Assembly (NCBI GenBank): GCA_964194845.1
Contig: CAXMNX010000048.1
Coordinates: 1-55,228 of the forward strand
Origin: CAXMNX01 sp964194845
Lineage (GTDB): Bacteria; Pseudomonadota; Alphaproteobacteria; Rhodobacterales; Rhodobacteraceae
Direction: 5' to 3'
Length of the DNA stretch: 55,228 bases
Every line of letters begins with the position of its first letter. Within the stretch, counting starts at the first letter, position 1. Both the position numbers and the translations under genes were made by a program. Of this stretch, positions 25,304-33,699 are shown piece after piece. The notes under the pieces are model-generated. The model had not been told where the DNA came from. It made no database searches and saw only the letters and a list, made by a program, of their open reading frames with translations.

Positions 25304-26149
25304 TTAATTCCGCTGTGACGGATGCCAGAAGGTCAGCCGCTTTTCGATCAGCGTCAGCATGCCATAAAGCGCTGATCCCGCAATAGCCGCGACGACGATC
25401 ACTGCCCAGACCATATCAAGTGAAAGCTGGCCAAGCGAGGCGTTGATCCTAAATCCCAGCCCGACGGTCGGCGACCCGAAGAACTCTGCCACAATCGCGC
25501 CGATCAAAGCCAGCGTCGCCGAGATTTTCAACCCGTTGAAGATAAACGGCAACGCCGCCGGTACGCGCAAACTGAACAGCGTCTGCCAGTAACTTGCTGA
25601 ATAGGTCCGCATCAGGTCACGCTGCATCGAACTGGTGTCAGCCAGCCCTGCAACGATATTCACCAGCATCGGAAAGAACACCATCACGACAACAACGGCC
25701 GCCTTGGATTGCCAGTCAAATCCGAACCACATCACCAGGATCGGTGCGGTCCCGACGATTGGCAAAGCGGCCATGAAATTGCCGACCGGCAACAAGCCGC
25801 GTCGCAGATAATCGTACCGATCCACCAAAATCGACACACCAAAGGCCAATAAGCATCCGATGACGTAGCCCGCCAGCGCGCCCTTCAGAATGGTCTGAAC
25901 GAAATCCGCCCAAAGCGTGTCAAGATTGCCAAGAAACGTTACCACGACAAGCGACGGCGGCGGCAGGATAACAAGATCGACCTCCAACCCCCGCACCAGC
26001 AACTCCCATGCGATCAGTATGGTCACACCGAATATCAGCGGCACAGCCAATTGAACGGCGCGGCTTCGCGCCCCGCGGCCATTAGCCAGCCGGGTATTCA
26101 ATACCCAGGCTCCCGCCCAAACCAAAAGCGCCAGGATCACGAATGCCAC
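25304..26149 (-). CDS. ABC transporter permease (SsuC/ThiX type)
   Basis: This 281-residue permease has an N-terminal extra helix, then the BPD_transp_1 core with the EAA loop LMRTYSASYWQTLFSLRVPAALPF and the typical LPPPSLVV pre-domain motif. It starts with GTG at 26149, seven bases after GGAGGA. It is one of two permeases in the pyrimidine transport set and presumably pairs with the larger one at 26244-27263 to form the pore. Confidence 0.9.
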   Translation of the reverse strand: MAFVILALLVWAGAWVLNTRLANGRGARSRAVQLAVPLIFGVTILIAWELLVRGLEVDLVILPPPSLVVVTFLGNLDTLWADFVQTILKGALAGYVIGCLLAFGVSILVDRYDYLRRGLLPVGNFMAALPIVGTAPILVMWFGFDWQSKAAVVVVMVFFPMLVNIVAGLADTSSMQRDLMRTYSASYWQTLFSLRVPAALPFIFNGLKISATLALIGAIVAEFFGSPTVGLGFRINASLGQLSLDMVWAVIVVAAIAGSALYGMLTLIEKRLTFWHPSQRN

Positions 26150-26181
26150 GATAATCCTCCGCTATTTTTGACGCACGCGCG

Positions 26182-26206
26182 CATCTTCATCTTTTCAAAA
26201 ATACGC
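26182..26206 (-). repeat. Dispersed intergenic repeat, copy 1
   Basis: A 25-base segment between two permease genes that reads GCGTATTTTTGAAAAGATGA... on the minus strand. It matches the segment at 29933-29957 at 20 of 25 positions. Both copies are in gaps of the same operon. Similar words are, to my recollection, scattered through Rhodobacteraceae genomes; the function is unknown. Confidence 0.5.
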
Positions 26207-26243
26207 AATCTCCCGACGGTCGCGACCATGGCATTCGTATCCA

Positions 26244-27263
26244 TCATGGCCGTGCCCCCATCGCGCGAAGCGTCCGCCGCTCCAACCAACCGATCAGCCA
26301 AACCAGCCCAGCGGCCATAAATGCCGCGGTGAACAAGGCCGCCCAGATTTGCTCGGTCTGGCCATAATAACTGCCGCCAAGCATCCGCGCGCCCAGCCCA
26401 CCGCGTTGCACCGGCAATTCGCCCACAATCGCACCCACCAGAGACGCCGCGATGCCAATCTTCAGCGATGCAAACAGATACGGGACCGACGCCGGCAGCC
26501 TCAGCCGCCAAAACTGCTGCGGCGCGCTGGCATTGTAGGTCTGCATAAGATCAAGCTGCATGGTATCGGGGCTTCTCAGACCCTTCACCATCCCCACAAC
26601 GACAGGGAAAAACGACAAATAGGCGCTGATCACCGCCTTCGCGATCAATCCAGACAGACCCACCGAATACAGCACTACGATAATCATCGGTGCCAGTGCG
26701 ACGATTGGGATTGTCTGGCTGATGATCGCCCAAGGCATAACCGACATATCCATCGCGCGGTTGTAAACAATACCGACGGCCAGCAATACGCCCATTCCCG
26801 AGCCGATCAGAAAACCCACGACGGTTGCTATCAGCGTCACGCGACCATGGTAGACAAGCGACCGTTTCGAAAGCGTGCCCGAGTGCACAATCCCGCGGCG
26901 ACCGTTCACCTCTTCTTCCCAGGTCGATACCCACATTTCCACAGCGACTTGATGAGGGGCAGGAAGTCGCGCGCGCTCCATTGACCACGACGGACCAATC
27001 AAATCGAGATTTTGGACAATCAAACCAATTCGACCCGCATCCCGGCGCTCAATGGCGCTCGGCGGCACGATCTCCGCGCCCACCCGCTCGGCCTGCGTCA
27101 GAACCTCTTTGATGTTCATTGGCACGCAGGCCAGATACCAAATCCCCATCAACGTCAGCACCACGGTCAGGGACGGCAACAGCGAACCTTGCAAGAGCCG
27201 CGCCGCCGGCGACGATCTGGAAGTCCGAGCGCTGTTTGCACCGGTGGCAGCGACATCGCTCAT
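26244..27263 (-). CDS. ABC transporter permease with extended loop
   Basis: This 339-residue permease belongs to the same family as its neighbour. The EAA loop is DLMQTYNASAPQQFWRLRLP. After the first helix there is an extra periplasmic stretch of about 60 residues (ending LPAPHQVAVEMW) that standard SsuC-like permeases lack; it contains VGAEIVPPSAIERRD and a Trp-rich end, perhaps a contact surface for the binding protein. Its start overlaps the stop of the preceding small gene by four bases (ATGA). Confidence 0.88.
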   Translation of the reverse strand: MSDVAATGANSARTSRSSPAARLLQGSLLPSLTVVLTLMGIWYLACVPMNIKEVLTQAERVGAEIVPPSAIERRDAGRIGLIVQNLDLIGPSWSMERARLPAPHQVAVEMWVSTWEEEVNGRRGIVHSGTLSKRSLVYHGRVTLIATVVGFLIGSGMGVLLAVGIVYNRAMDMSVMPWAIISQTIPIVALAPMIIVVLYSVGLSGLIAKAVISAYLSFFPVVVGMVKGLRSPDTMQLDLMQTYNASAPQQFWRLRLPASVPYLFASLKIGIAASLVGAIVGELPVQRGGLGARMLGGSYYGQTEQIWAALFTAAFMAAGLVWLIGWLERRTLRAMGARP

Positions 27264-27628
27264 AACGCGAACCTCTCGCCAGTCTGCGGATCAAAAAGCG
27301 GGCAACCGATTTCCTTCATGATGTCGATCAACATATTCGCATGGTCGCCAGACCACTTGCCACGCATGGAAATACTGACATGTCGGTCATCCGAGTAAAC
27401 CTCGATCACGGCCTCATTTCGATCCCAGAATTGCCCGTCTCGAGACCAACCCTCTGCCGCGAGATTTTTGCCAACGACGGACTCAACCTCGCCGACAGGG
27501 AGAGGCTCAACCACTTCAAGAGGCTCTCCCGATGCGAGGCTGTGGCAAACTCTCACATAATCCTTATCTTTTCCCGGTGGGTTCGCGCCTTCATCCTTGA
27601 ATCGCCAGAAATAAAGGTCGTAACTCAC
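27260..27628 (-). CDS. Small hypothetical protein embedded in transporter operon
   Basis: This 122-residue soluble protein starts MSYDLYFWRFKDEG, an opening I associate with a family of small proteins found near toxin-immunity genes and often of unknown role. It overlaps the upstream ATPase gene and the downstream permease gene by four bases each (ATGA), so it is fully integrated in the translation of the operon. By eye its GC content is lower than that of its neighbours, which suggests later insertion. No transporter role is recognisable. Confidence 0.75.
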   Translation of the reverse strand: MSYDLYFWRFKDEGANPPGKDKDYVRVCHSLASGEPLEVVEPLPVGEVESVVGKNLAAEGWSRDGQFWDRNEAVIEVYSDDRHVSISMRGKWSGDHANMLIDIMKEIGCPLFDPQTGERFAL

Positions 27629-28446
27629 AATTCGTCTCCATGCCCTGCGCGCAACCCATCACGCACCCGGTGCGCTATCTCGATGAACTCAGGCGTGTCA
27701 CGGATATCGAGGTCGCGATCCCTCGGCAGCGGGCTCTCGATCACATCCGTGATCCGCCCGGGCCGCGGCGACATCACGATAATCTTGGTCGAAAGGTAAG
27801 CCGCCTCGGGGATCGAATGGGTCACAAAGGCAATGGTCTTGTCGGTTCGCGCCCAAAGGCTCAAAAGCTCCTCGTTCAGCCGGTCGCGCACGATCTCGTC
27901 CAATGCACCAAAGGGCTCGTCCATCAGCAGAATATCGGCGTCAAACGCCAGCGCCCGCGCAATCGAGGCCCGTTGCTGCATACCGCCTGACAACTGCCAG
28001 GGAAATTTATTGCCGAAACCGGAAAGCTCAACCAGATCGAGCACTTTCTCTACCCGGTCTTTGATTTCTGATCTCTTGTAGCCCATGATCTCCAGCGGCA
28101 ACCGGATGTTCCCGGCAATCGTCCGCCAGGGATAAAGCCCCGCTGCCTGAAAAACATAGCCATAAGCCCGCGCCCGCCGCGCCTCGTCCGGCGTCATGCC
28201 GTTGACCGTGAGCGTGCCCGCAGTCGGTGTCTCCAGCGCGGCAATTGCCCGCAAAAGCGTGGTCTTACCGCAGCCGGACGGCCCGATAAAGCTGACAAAC
28301 TCGCCCTTTTCCACGCTCAGGTTCACGTCCTTCAGCGCATGGACGGGGCCGTCGCCGGTCTCAAATGTCAGCGACAGGTTCTCTGCCGCGATCACCGATG
28401 CGCCCGTCAGTGCGTCCATATCTGCGTCTGGCGCCGATCCTTCCAT
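27625..28446 (-). CDS. ABC transporter ATPase (pyrimidine/hydantoin uptake)
   Basis: This 273-residue ATPase is of the nitrate/sulfonate/THI5 class. Walker A is GPSGCGKTTLLRAIA near residue 55, Q-loop FQAAGLYPWRT, signature LSGGMQQRASIARAL, Walker B ILLMDEPFGALD, switch His in FVTHSIPEA. The start at 28446 overlaps the dihydropyrimidinase stop (TAATG); an in-frame ATG at 28419 is an alternative. It energises the two permeases encoded downstream. Confidence 0.92.
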   Translation of the reverse strand: MEGSAPDADMDALTGASVIAAENLSLTFETGDGPVHALKDVNLSVEKGEFVSFIGPSGCGKTTLLRAIAALETPTAGTLTVNGMTPDEARRARAYGYVFQAAGLYPWRTIAGNIRLPLEIMGYKRSEIKDRVEKVLDLVELSGFGNKFPWQLSGGMQQRASIARALAFDADILLMDEPFGALDEIVRDRLNEELLSLWARTDKTIAFVTHSIPEAAYLSTKIIVMSPRPGRITDVIESPLPRDRDLDIRDTPEFIEIAHRVRDGLRAGHGDEL

Positions 28447-29900
28447 TACACCCCCGTCGCCGGAATACCGGTGCGCTCAACCGGACGCGGTGCGGTCAGC
28501 TCTTTCCAGTTCGACAGTGCCTTGTTGACCGGCATGTTCGCCTCGCGGCGCACAAACTCGCCATGCCCTTCCTTGGTGCGGACCTCGCCGTCATGCACCG
28601 CGACATAGCCGCGGGTCAGCGTAAACCGCGGTAAGCCCTTCACGTGCTTGCCTTCGAAGACATTGTAATCAATGGCAGATTGCTGGTTATCCGCCCTGAT
28701 CGTCTTCTCCCTTTCAGGATCCCAGACAACAATATCCGCATCAGCCCCGACCAGAATCGCGCCCTTCCTTGGGTAGCAATTCAGGATCTTCGCAATGTTT
28801 GTGCTGGTCACCGCCACGAACTCGTTCGGCGTCAGCCGCCCTGTCGCAACGCCGTGAGTCCAGAGCATCGGCAACCGGTCTTCAAGCCCGCCGGTGCCGT
28901 TCGGGATCTTGGTGAAATCCCCGACCCCCGACCGCTTCTGCTCGGTGGTGAACGCGCAATGATCGGTCGCGACGACGCTCAGCGACCCCGATTGCAGACC
29001 CGCCCAAAGGCTATCCTGATGCTTTTTGTTCCGGAACGGCGGCGACATCACGCGGCGCGCCGCGTGATCCCAATCGGCGTTGAAATACTCGCTTTCATCC
29101 AGCGTTAGGTGCTGGATCAACGGCTCGCCCCAGACCCGCTTGCCCTGCATCCGCGCGCGCCGGATCGCCTCGTGCGCCTCCTCGCAGGATGTATGCACCA
29201 CATAAAGCGGCACGCCCGCCATGTCGGCGATCATAATCGCCCGGTTGGTCGCCTCGCCTTCCACCTGAGAGGGGCGCGAATAGGCGTGCGCCTCGGGCCC
29301 TGTATTGCCCTCCGCCAGCAGCTTGGCCGAAAGCTCGGCTACCACATCGCCGTTTTCCGCATGCACCAACGCGATCCCACCGAGTTCTGCCAAACGGTTG
29401 AAACTGGCAAAAAGCTCGTCGTCATTGACCATCAACGCGCCTTTGTAGGCGAGGAAATGCTTGAACGTGGTGATGCCCTCTTTCTCGATCACCGAGGCCA
29501 TTTCGTTAAATACCTGCTCGCCCCACCAGGTCACCGCCATGTGGTAGGAATAATCGCAATTGGCGCGCGTCGATTTGTTGTGCCACATCGCCAGCGCATC
29601 GTGCAGGCCCTGCCCCGGCGACGGCAGCGCGAAATCCACCACCATGGTCGTGCCGCCGCTGAGCGCCGCGCGCGTGCCGCTTTCAAAGTCATCGCTCGAA
29701 TAAGTGCCCATGAACGGCATCTCAAGGTGCGTGTGCGGATCGATCCCACCGGGCATGACATAGCACCCGGTCGCGTCCAGTTCCTCGTCGCCCTTCAGCC
29801 CTTTACCGATCTCGACAATCTTCCCGCCCTCGACCAGAACGTCGGCCTCATAGCTCAGATCAGCGGTAACAACGGTGCCGTTTTTGATCACTGTTGACAT
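28446..29900 (-). CDS. Dihydropyrimidinase / D-hydantoinase
   Basis: This 484-residue amidohydrolase opens the ring of dihydrouracil or dihydrothymine to the N-carbamoyl-beta-amino acid, the second step of reductive pyrimidine breakdown. Zinc ligands His56 and His58 lie in GGIDPHTHLEMPF, the carboxylated bridging Lys is in HFLAYKG (about residue 153), and later metal His residues are in LVHAENGD and VVHTSCEEAHEA. Length is typical. Its stop overlaps the start of the transport ATPase, so uptake and hydrolysis are coupled in expression. Genes for the preceding (PreT/PreA) and following (amidohydrolase) steps are in the same region. Confidence 0.93.
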   Translation of the reverse strand: MSTVIKNGTVVTADLSYEADVLVEGGKIVEIGKGLKGDEELDATGCYVMPGGIDPHTHLEMPFMGTYSSDDFESGTRAALSGGTTMVVDFALPSPGQGLHDALAMWHNKSTRANCDYSYHMAVTWWGEQVFNEMASVIEKEGITTFKHFLAYKGALMVNDDELFASFNRLAELGGIALVHAENGDVVAELSAKLLAEGNTGPEAHAYSRPSQVEGEATNRAIMIADMAGVPLYVVHTSCEEAHEAIRRARMQGKRVWGEPLIQHLTLDESEYFNADWDHAARRVMSPPFRNKKHQDSLWAGLQSGSLSVVATDHCAFTTEQKRSGVGDFTKIPNGTGGLEDRLPMLWTHGVATGRLTPNEFVAVTSTNIAKILNCYPRKGAILVGADADIVVWDPEREKTIRADNQQSAIDYNVFEGKHVKGLPRFTLTRGYVAVHDGEVRTKEGHGEFVRREANMPVNKALSNWKELTAPRPVERTGIPATGV

Positions 29901-29932
29901 GACTTACTCCCCGTATCTTTTTGTTATCCCCG

Positions 29933-29984
29933 GATATTCATATTTTCCTAAATACGCTGGGGGTTTGGGGGCAGCGCCCCCCAA
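29933..29984. repeat. Dispersed intergenic repeat copy 2 plus GC-rich hairpin
   Basis: Positions 29933-29957 match the segment at 26182-26206 (20 of 25). It is followed directly by TTGGGGGC-AGC-GCCCCCCAA (29965-29984), a hairpin with one extra C, ending two bases before the aldolase gene's stop. The composite lies between the aldolase and dihydropyrimidinase genes and may act on mRNA processing. Confidence 0.5.
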
Positions 29985-29985
29985 G

Positions 29986-30735
29986 TCAATCTTTGTAATC
30001 CGGCTCCTCGCAATCGAGGATGCGTTTCATCTCACCAAAATGCGCGTTCTCGGCGTCTTTATAGGTCTCCCACTCCGCCGCTGTCTCCTCGGCCAGATTG
30101 TCGCCCATGACGCTCAGCTCCTGGCCGGTAGAATAGGCCAGAACCATTGTCCGGCAGGCGCGTTCCAGATGATAAAGCGCGTCATAGGCCTCGGCCACCG
30201 AGGTGCCCAAGGTCGTCACGCCGTGATTGCCCATCATGACGGACGATTTGTCGCCGACAGCCTTGACAATCCGCTCGCCCTCTTCGTCCGCCGTTGCGAT
30301 ACCGCCGAAGTTAAGATCATAGGCCAAGCGCCTGTAAAACCTCGCGGTTACCTGGTCTATGGGCTTGATCGTCGGATCCTTCAGCGCGGCCAGCGCCGTC
30401 GCGTACGGCGGATGGATATGCAGTGCGGCGCGCGCTTGGGAAAGGTTCCGATGGAGCGCCGAGTGGATCGCCCAGGCTGACGGATCCGGCGCGTCCGCGC
30501 GCTCCATCGTCGAAGGATCATCGGCATCGCAAAGCACCAGATCCGACGCCCGCACCCGGCTCCAATGCACCCAGCGCGGGTTGACCAGAAACTTACGCCC
30601 ATCTGCGCTGACCGCGGCCGAGAAATGGTTCGCGACGCCTTCATGCCAGTCGGCGCGACACGCCAGCCGGATCGCCGCGGCGAGGTCAACGCGGATTTTT
30701 ACTTCGTCGGCCATATTGATGTCGTGATGTGTCAC
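29986..30735 (-). CDS. Class II aldolase/adducin family protein
   Basis: This protein of about 249 residues has the class II aldolase fold. Metal ligands are visible in HIHPPYATALAAL (two His) and the conserved NHFSAAVS and GNHGVTTLG segments. Family members cleave sugar phosphates (fuculose-1-phosphate aldolase) or decarboxylate. Its place among pyrimidine-degradation genes is unusual, since the pathway needs no aldolase; a role on a ureido or semialdehyde by-product is a guess. I choose GTG 30735 because AAGGA lies nine bases upstream; ATG 30753 and ATG 30714 are alternatives. Confidence 0.85.
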   Translation of the reverse strand: MTHHDINMADEVKIRVDLAAAIRLACRADWHEGVANHFSAAVSADGRKFLVNPRWVHWSRVRASDLVLCDADDPSTMERADAPDPSAWAIHSALHRNLSQARAALHIHPPYATALAALKDPTIKPIDQVTARFYRRLAYDLNFGGIATADEEGERIVKAVGDKSSVMMGNHGVTTLGTSVAEAYDALYHLERACRTMVLAYSTGQELSVMGDNLAEETAAEWETYKDAENAHFGEMKRILDCEEPDYKD

Positions 30736-30803
30736 ACTCTGATATCCTTCCATCGGCTAGCAACGCGATTAACTCATCAAGTTGATCGACAAGGGGAATC
30801 AAT

Positions 30804-31091
30804 ATGCAAACTATTGATCATGCCATTCAGATCGTCGACGGACTGCTCGATGACGCGAGAGAGTCCAAGTTCAGTTATGTTGCCATTAAGGCAGGCACAG
30901 TGGCAAAGATCCTTCAAGAGGAAACCGGCGGCGCCAATCACGCGATGCCAACTTGCTGCCACGCACTTGAAGGGCGCTTTCGATTCGGTCAGGACTTCTT
31001 CCGTCGTGGCAAGGATCGAAGTGACTGGTCGACATTCATATGCGGCGACGAGACGTCTACCTTTGAGGTTCTGTTCGAAATCGGCAAATGA
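30804..31091 (+). CDS. Small hypothetical protein inserted between pyrimidine genes
   Basis: This 95-residue protein is on the strand opposite to the surrounding leftward genes. The ATG at 30804 follows AAGGGGAA. The sequence is soluble with a helical N-terminus (HAIQIVDGLLDDARE) and a C-terminal part with CC and DRSDWSTFICGDETSTFEVLFEI that suggests strands. It ends two bases before the stop of the converging amidohydrolase gene. Lower GC than the neighbours by eye. A 127-residue reading frame on the other strand is compositionally poorer. No family recognised. Confidence 0.6.
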   Translation: MQTIDHAIQIVDGLLDDARESKFSYVAIKAGTVAKILQEETGGANHAMPTCCHALEGRFRFGQDFFRRGKDRSDWSTFICGDETSTFEVLFEIGK

Positions 31092-31093
31092 TT

Positions 31094-32344
31094 TCACTCC
31101 ACAATCCCCGCCGTTTCCACAACCGCGTGAAACAACACATCCGTCCCCGCCGTCGCCCATTCCTTCGATATATCCTCAGCCTCATTGTGGCTCAGCCCGT
31201 CCACGCAAGGGCACATCACCATCGCCGTTGGTGCGACATCGTTGATCCAGCAGGCATCGTGGCCCGCGCCCGAGATGATATCCATGTGGGAATACCCCAA
31301 CCGCTCGGCGGCGTTCCTGACCGCGTTCACGCAGCCCACGTCAAAGGCCGGCGGGTCGAACTGGCCGACGATCTCGCACTCGAACGACACCCCGATCCCT
31401 TCGCACAACCCCGGCGCGCGCTCCTTAAACTCAGCGACCATAGCGTTCAGCTTGTCCACCAGATGCGTGCGCATATCGACCGTGAAGACGACCCGCCCCG
31501 GTATGATGTTCCGCGAGTTCGGATAGACGTCGATATGGCCGATTGCGCCCACAGCATTCGGCTGGTTCGCCATCGCGATCTCGTGCACCAGCTCGGTCAC
31601 CAAGGCCAGTCCGCGCCCCGCATTCTTGCGCATATTCATCGGCGTTGACCCGGTGTGGCTTTCCTTGCCGGTGACCGTGCATTCAATCCAGCGCAGCCCC
31701 TGCCCGTGGGTCACGACGCCGATATCCTTGCCCTCGGCCTCCAGAATAGGCCCCTGCTCGATGTGCAGCTCAAAAAACGCGTGCATATCCCTCGAACCGA
31801 CCTTTTCGTCGCCCTGCCATCCAATCCGCTTTAGCTCGTCACCGAACGTCTTGCCCTCTGGATCAACGCGATCATACGCCCAATCAAGCTCGTGCTTGCC
31901 TGCAAATACTCCCGAAGCCAGCATCGCGGGCGCATACCGCGTGCCTTCCTCGTTGGTCCAGTTGGTCACCACGATCGGATGCCTGGTCTTGATATCCAGA
32001 TCATTCAGCGTCCGGACAATCTCCAACCCGCCAAGCACACCCAGAACGCCATCATATTTCCCGCCCGTCGGCTGCGTGTCCAGATGCGAGCCGACATAAA
32101 CTGGCAATGCATCGGCGTCGGTGCCTTCACGGCGCATAAACATCGTGCCCATCTGGTCGACGCCCATCGAACACCCGGCTTCCTCGCACCAGCGTTGAAA
32201 CAGAGCGCGGCCGACGCCGTCTTCGTCCGTCAGGGTCTGGCGGTTATTGCCGCCCGCGATGCCCGGGCCGATCTTGGCCATTTCCATGATCGTATCCCAC
32301 AGGCGGTCACTGTTAACTTTCATATTCGCGGCGGGTTGCGCCAT
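31094..32344 (-). CDS. Zn-dependent N-carbamoyl amidohydrolase (beta-ureidopropionase / hydantoinase-carbamoylase type)
   Basis: This 416-residue M20-family hydrolase removes the carbamoyl group from an N-carbamoyl amino acid, here probably N-carbamoyl-beta-alanine, the third step of reductive pyrimidine breakdown. The metal ligands are in VGSHLDTQPTGGKYDG, NEEGTRYAP and FFELHIEQGPILE, with SGAGHDACW at the C-terminus. The ATG at 32344 follows GAGGTG. A RutR-like operator lies 31 bases upstream of it. Allantoate or N-carbamoyl-L-amino acid specificity cannot be excluded. Confidence 0.9.
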   Translation of the reverse strand: MAQPAANMKVNSDRLWDTIMEMAKIGPGIAGGNNRQTLTDEDGVGRALFQRWCEEAGCSMGVDQMGTMFMRREGTDADALPVYVGSHLDTQPTGGKYDGVLGVLGGLEIVRTLNDLDIKTRHPIVVTNWTNEEGTRYAPAMLASGVFAGKHELDWAYDRVDPEGKTFGDELKRIGWQGDEKVGSRDMHAFFELHIEQGPILEAEGKDIGVVTHGQGLRWIECTVTGKESHTGSTPMNMRKNAGRGLALVTELVHEIAMANQPNAVGAIGHIDVYPNSRNIIPGRVVFTVDMRTHLVDKLNAMVAEFKERAPGLCEGIGVSFECEIVGQFDPPAFDVGCVNAVRNAAERLGYSHMDIISGAGHDACWINDVAPTAMVMCPCVDGLSHNEAEDISKEWATAGTDVLFHAVVETAGIVE

Positions 32345-32375
32345 GTCACACCTCGGTGCAGATTAATCAAAATGT

Positions 32376-32391
32376 TTGACCATTTGGTCAG
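32376..32391. promoter_or_regulatory. RutR operator
   Basis: TTGACCATTTGGTCAG matches the E. coli RutR palindrome TTGACCAnnTGGTCAA at 13 of 14 defined positions. It sits between the leftward amidohydrolase gene and rutR, close to both starts, so RutR probably controls both and releases when uracil (or thymine) is bound. Confidence 0.85.
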
Positions 32392-32482
32392 GATCACGCT
32401 AGCAGAGCATTAAGGGCAGTCAAGCGCCACTTCGGCCAGGATGCGCGAAACAAGGGTCAGGCGCAAAACAATTGGGAATGCA

Positions 32483-33106
32483 ATGAACGTTGAACGTCCG
32501 CAAACTCGCATCCAGAAGAAAAACCGCGAGGCTATTCTTGAAGCGGCGCTGGATGTTTTTTCGGCCGAAGGCTTCAGGGGCGCGACGCTGGATCAGATCG
32601 CTGCCGCTGCCGGGCTCTCGAAACCAAATGTGCTGTATTATTTTTCCTCGAAAGAGGCGATCTATACCGAACTTCTGTCGGTCTTGCTTGACACCTGGCT
32701 TGATCCGCTGCGCGCATTATCCGGAGACGGCGAGCCGATTGACGAAATCGTCGGCTACGTCCTGCGCAAACTCGAGATGAGCCGCGAATATCCTCGCGAA
32801 AGCCGCCTTTTTGCCAACGAGATCGTTCAGGGTGCGCCGCGCATTGCCGATCAGATCGAAGGGCCCCTGAAGGCGCTGGTCGATGAAAAGGCGGCGCTGA
32901 TTCGAACCTGGATCGCCAATGGCCAATTGGCCGAGATTGATCCCTATCACCTGATATTTTCGATCTGGGCAACGACCCAGCATTACGCCGATTTCGACGC
33001 TCAGGTGCGCGGTATACTTTCGCCAGATGGTGACGCACATTTTGGCGAAGCTGCGAATTTTCTGGCATCACTTTATGCGCGCGCACTAAGGCCAAAGGGC
33101 GATTAA
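32483..33106 (+). CDS. rutR: TetR-family pyrimidine regulator RutR
   Basis: This 207-residue regulator closely follows E. coli RutR: DNA-binding LDQIAAAAGLSKPNVLYYFSSKEAIY, then LLDTWLDPLRAL, KLEMSREYPRESRLFANEIVQGAP, ALVDEKAALIRTWI and IDPYHLIFSIWATTQHYADF. The ATG at 32483 gives the expected length; an upstream frame to 32441 is less likely. In enterobacteria RutR controls the Rut oxidative route; here it sits with reductive pyrimidine genes, and its operator is next to them. Confidence 0.92.
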   Translation: MNVERPQTRIQKKNREAILEAALDVFSAEGFRGATLDQIAAAAGLSKPNVLYYFSSKEAIYTELLSVLLDTWLDPLRALSGDGEPIDEIVGYVLRKLEMSREYPRESRLFANEIVQGAPRIADQIEGPLKALVDEKAALIRTWIANGQLAEIDPYHLIFSIWATTQHYADFDAQVRGILSPDGDAHFGEAANFLASLYARALRPKGD

Positions 33107-33170
33107 CCAAAACTTCACGCTCTGGCGCTAAGATCATCGGTCAGTGGGGGCCTTCGCAAGGAACGAAGGC

Positions 33171-33689
33171 ATGACACTCGTTGCGCCAACTGTTGCGCCG
33201 TTGGCCAAGAGTTTATCGGTTGCGACGTCACACACCGCACCCAAACCCGCCTCAACGCCGCAAACCGAAGCCCCGAGATCAAGCGGGGGCGAGGTTAGTG
33301 CGGCAAACCTCAGAACCGAAACTGCCCGCGCCATTGATGCCGCCGGACAATCCGCCGTGGCACCACGCCTGCGCGACCAGGAAACAATTGAGCGCAGCAA
33401 ACGCTTGCCGCCAAAGTTGGACGCACCCACCGGGCCGCCACCTGCATTTGACGAAAGCGTGCTGGAACGGCGCTCGCGAACGGCCCTTGATCCGCCTGAG
33501 ACCGTCGCGCCAGCCAAATCGGTGCCGCCGAATAAGGACGCGGAAGCCGAAGAAGAGCCGCCGCCAGCGCCGGTCGCATTGACACCCGAAACACCGCCCA
33601 CGCCAAGCGAACGGGCCGAAGCGGGTTTTGCCGAAACCCGCATACTGTCAGAGCCGGACCAACCCGCAGCTCTAGACGTTCGAGGTTAA
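33171..33689 (+). CDS. Pro/Ala-rich hypothetical protein
   Basis: This 172-residue protein is low in complexity, rich in Pro, Ala, Glu and Thr (for example AEEEPPPAPVALTPETPPTP), with one possible helix near residues 45-70. The ATG at 33171 follows AAGGA. It has no signal peptide or membrane helix and is probably largely disordered. It ends 10 bases before the stop of the converging HEAT-like gene. Function unknown. Confidence 0.55.
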   Translation: MTLVAPTVAPLAKSLSVATSHTAPKPASTPQTEAPRSSGGEVSAANLRTETARAIDAAGQSAVAPRLRDQETIERSKRLPPKLDAPTGPPPAFDESVLERRSRTALDPPETVAPAKSVPPNKDAEAEEEPPPAPVALTPETPPTPSERAEAGFAETRILSEPDQPAALDVRG

Positions 33690-33699
33690 CACGGCCTGA

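Noticed and set aside
30777..31160. 127-residue minus-strand frame opposite the small gene at 30804
   Set aside because: The plus-strand frame has a good ribosome site and better composition; only one can be real.
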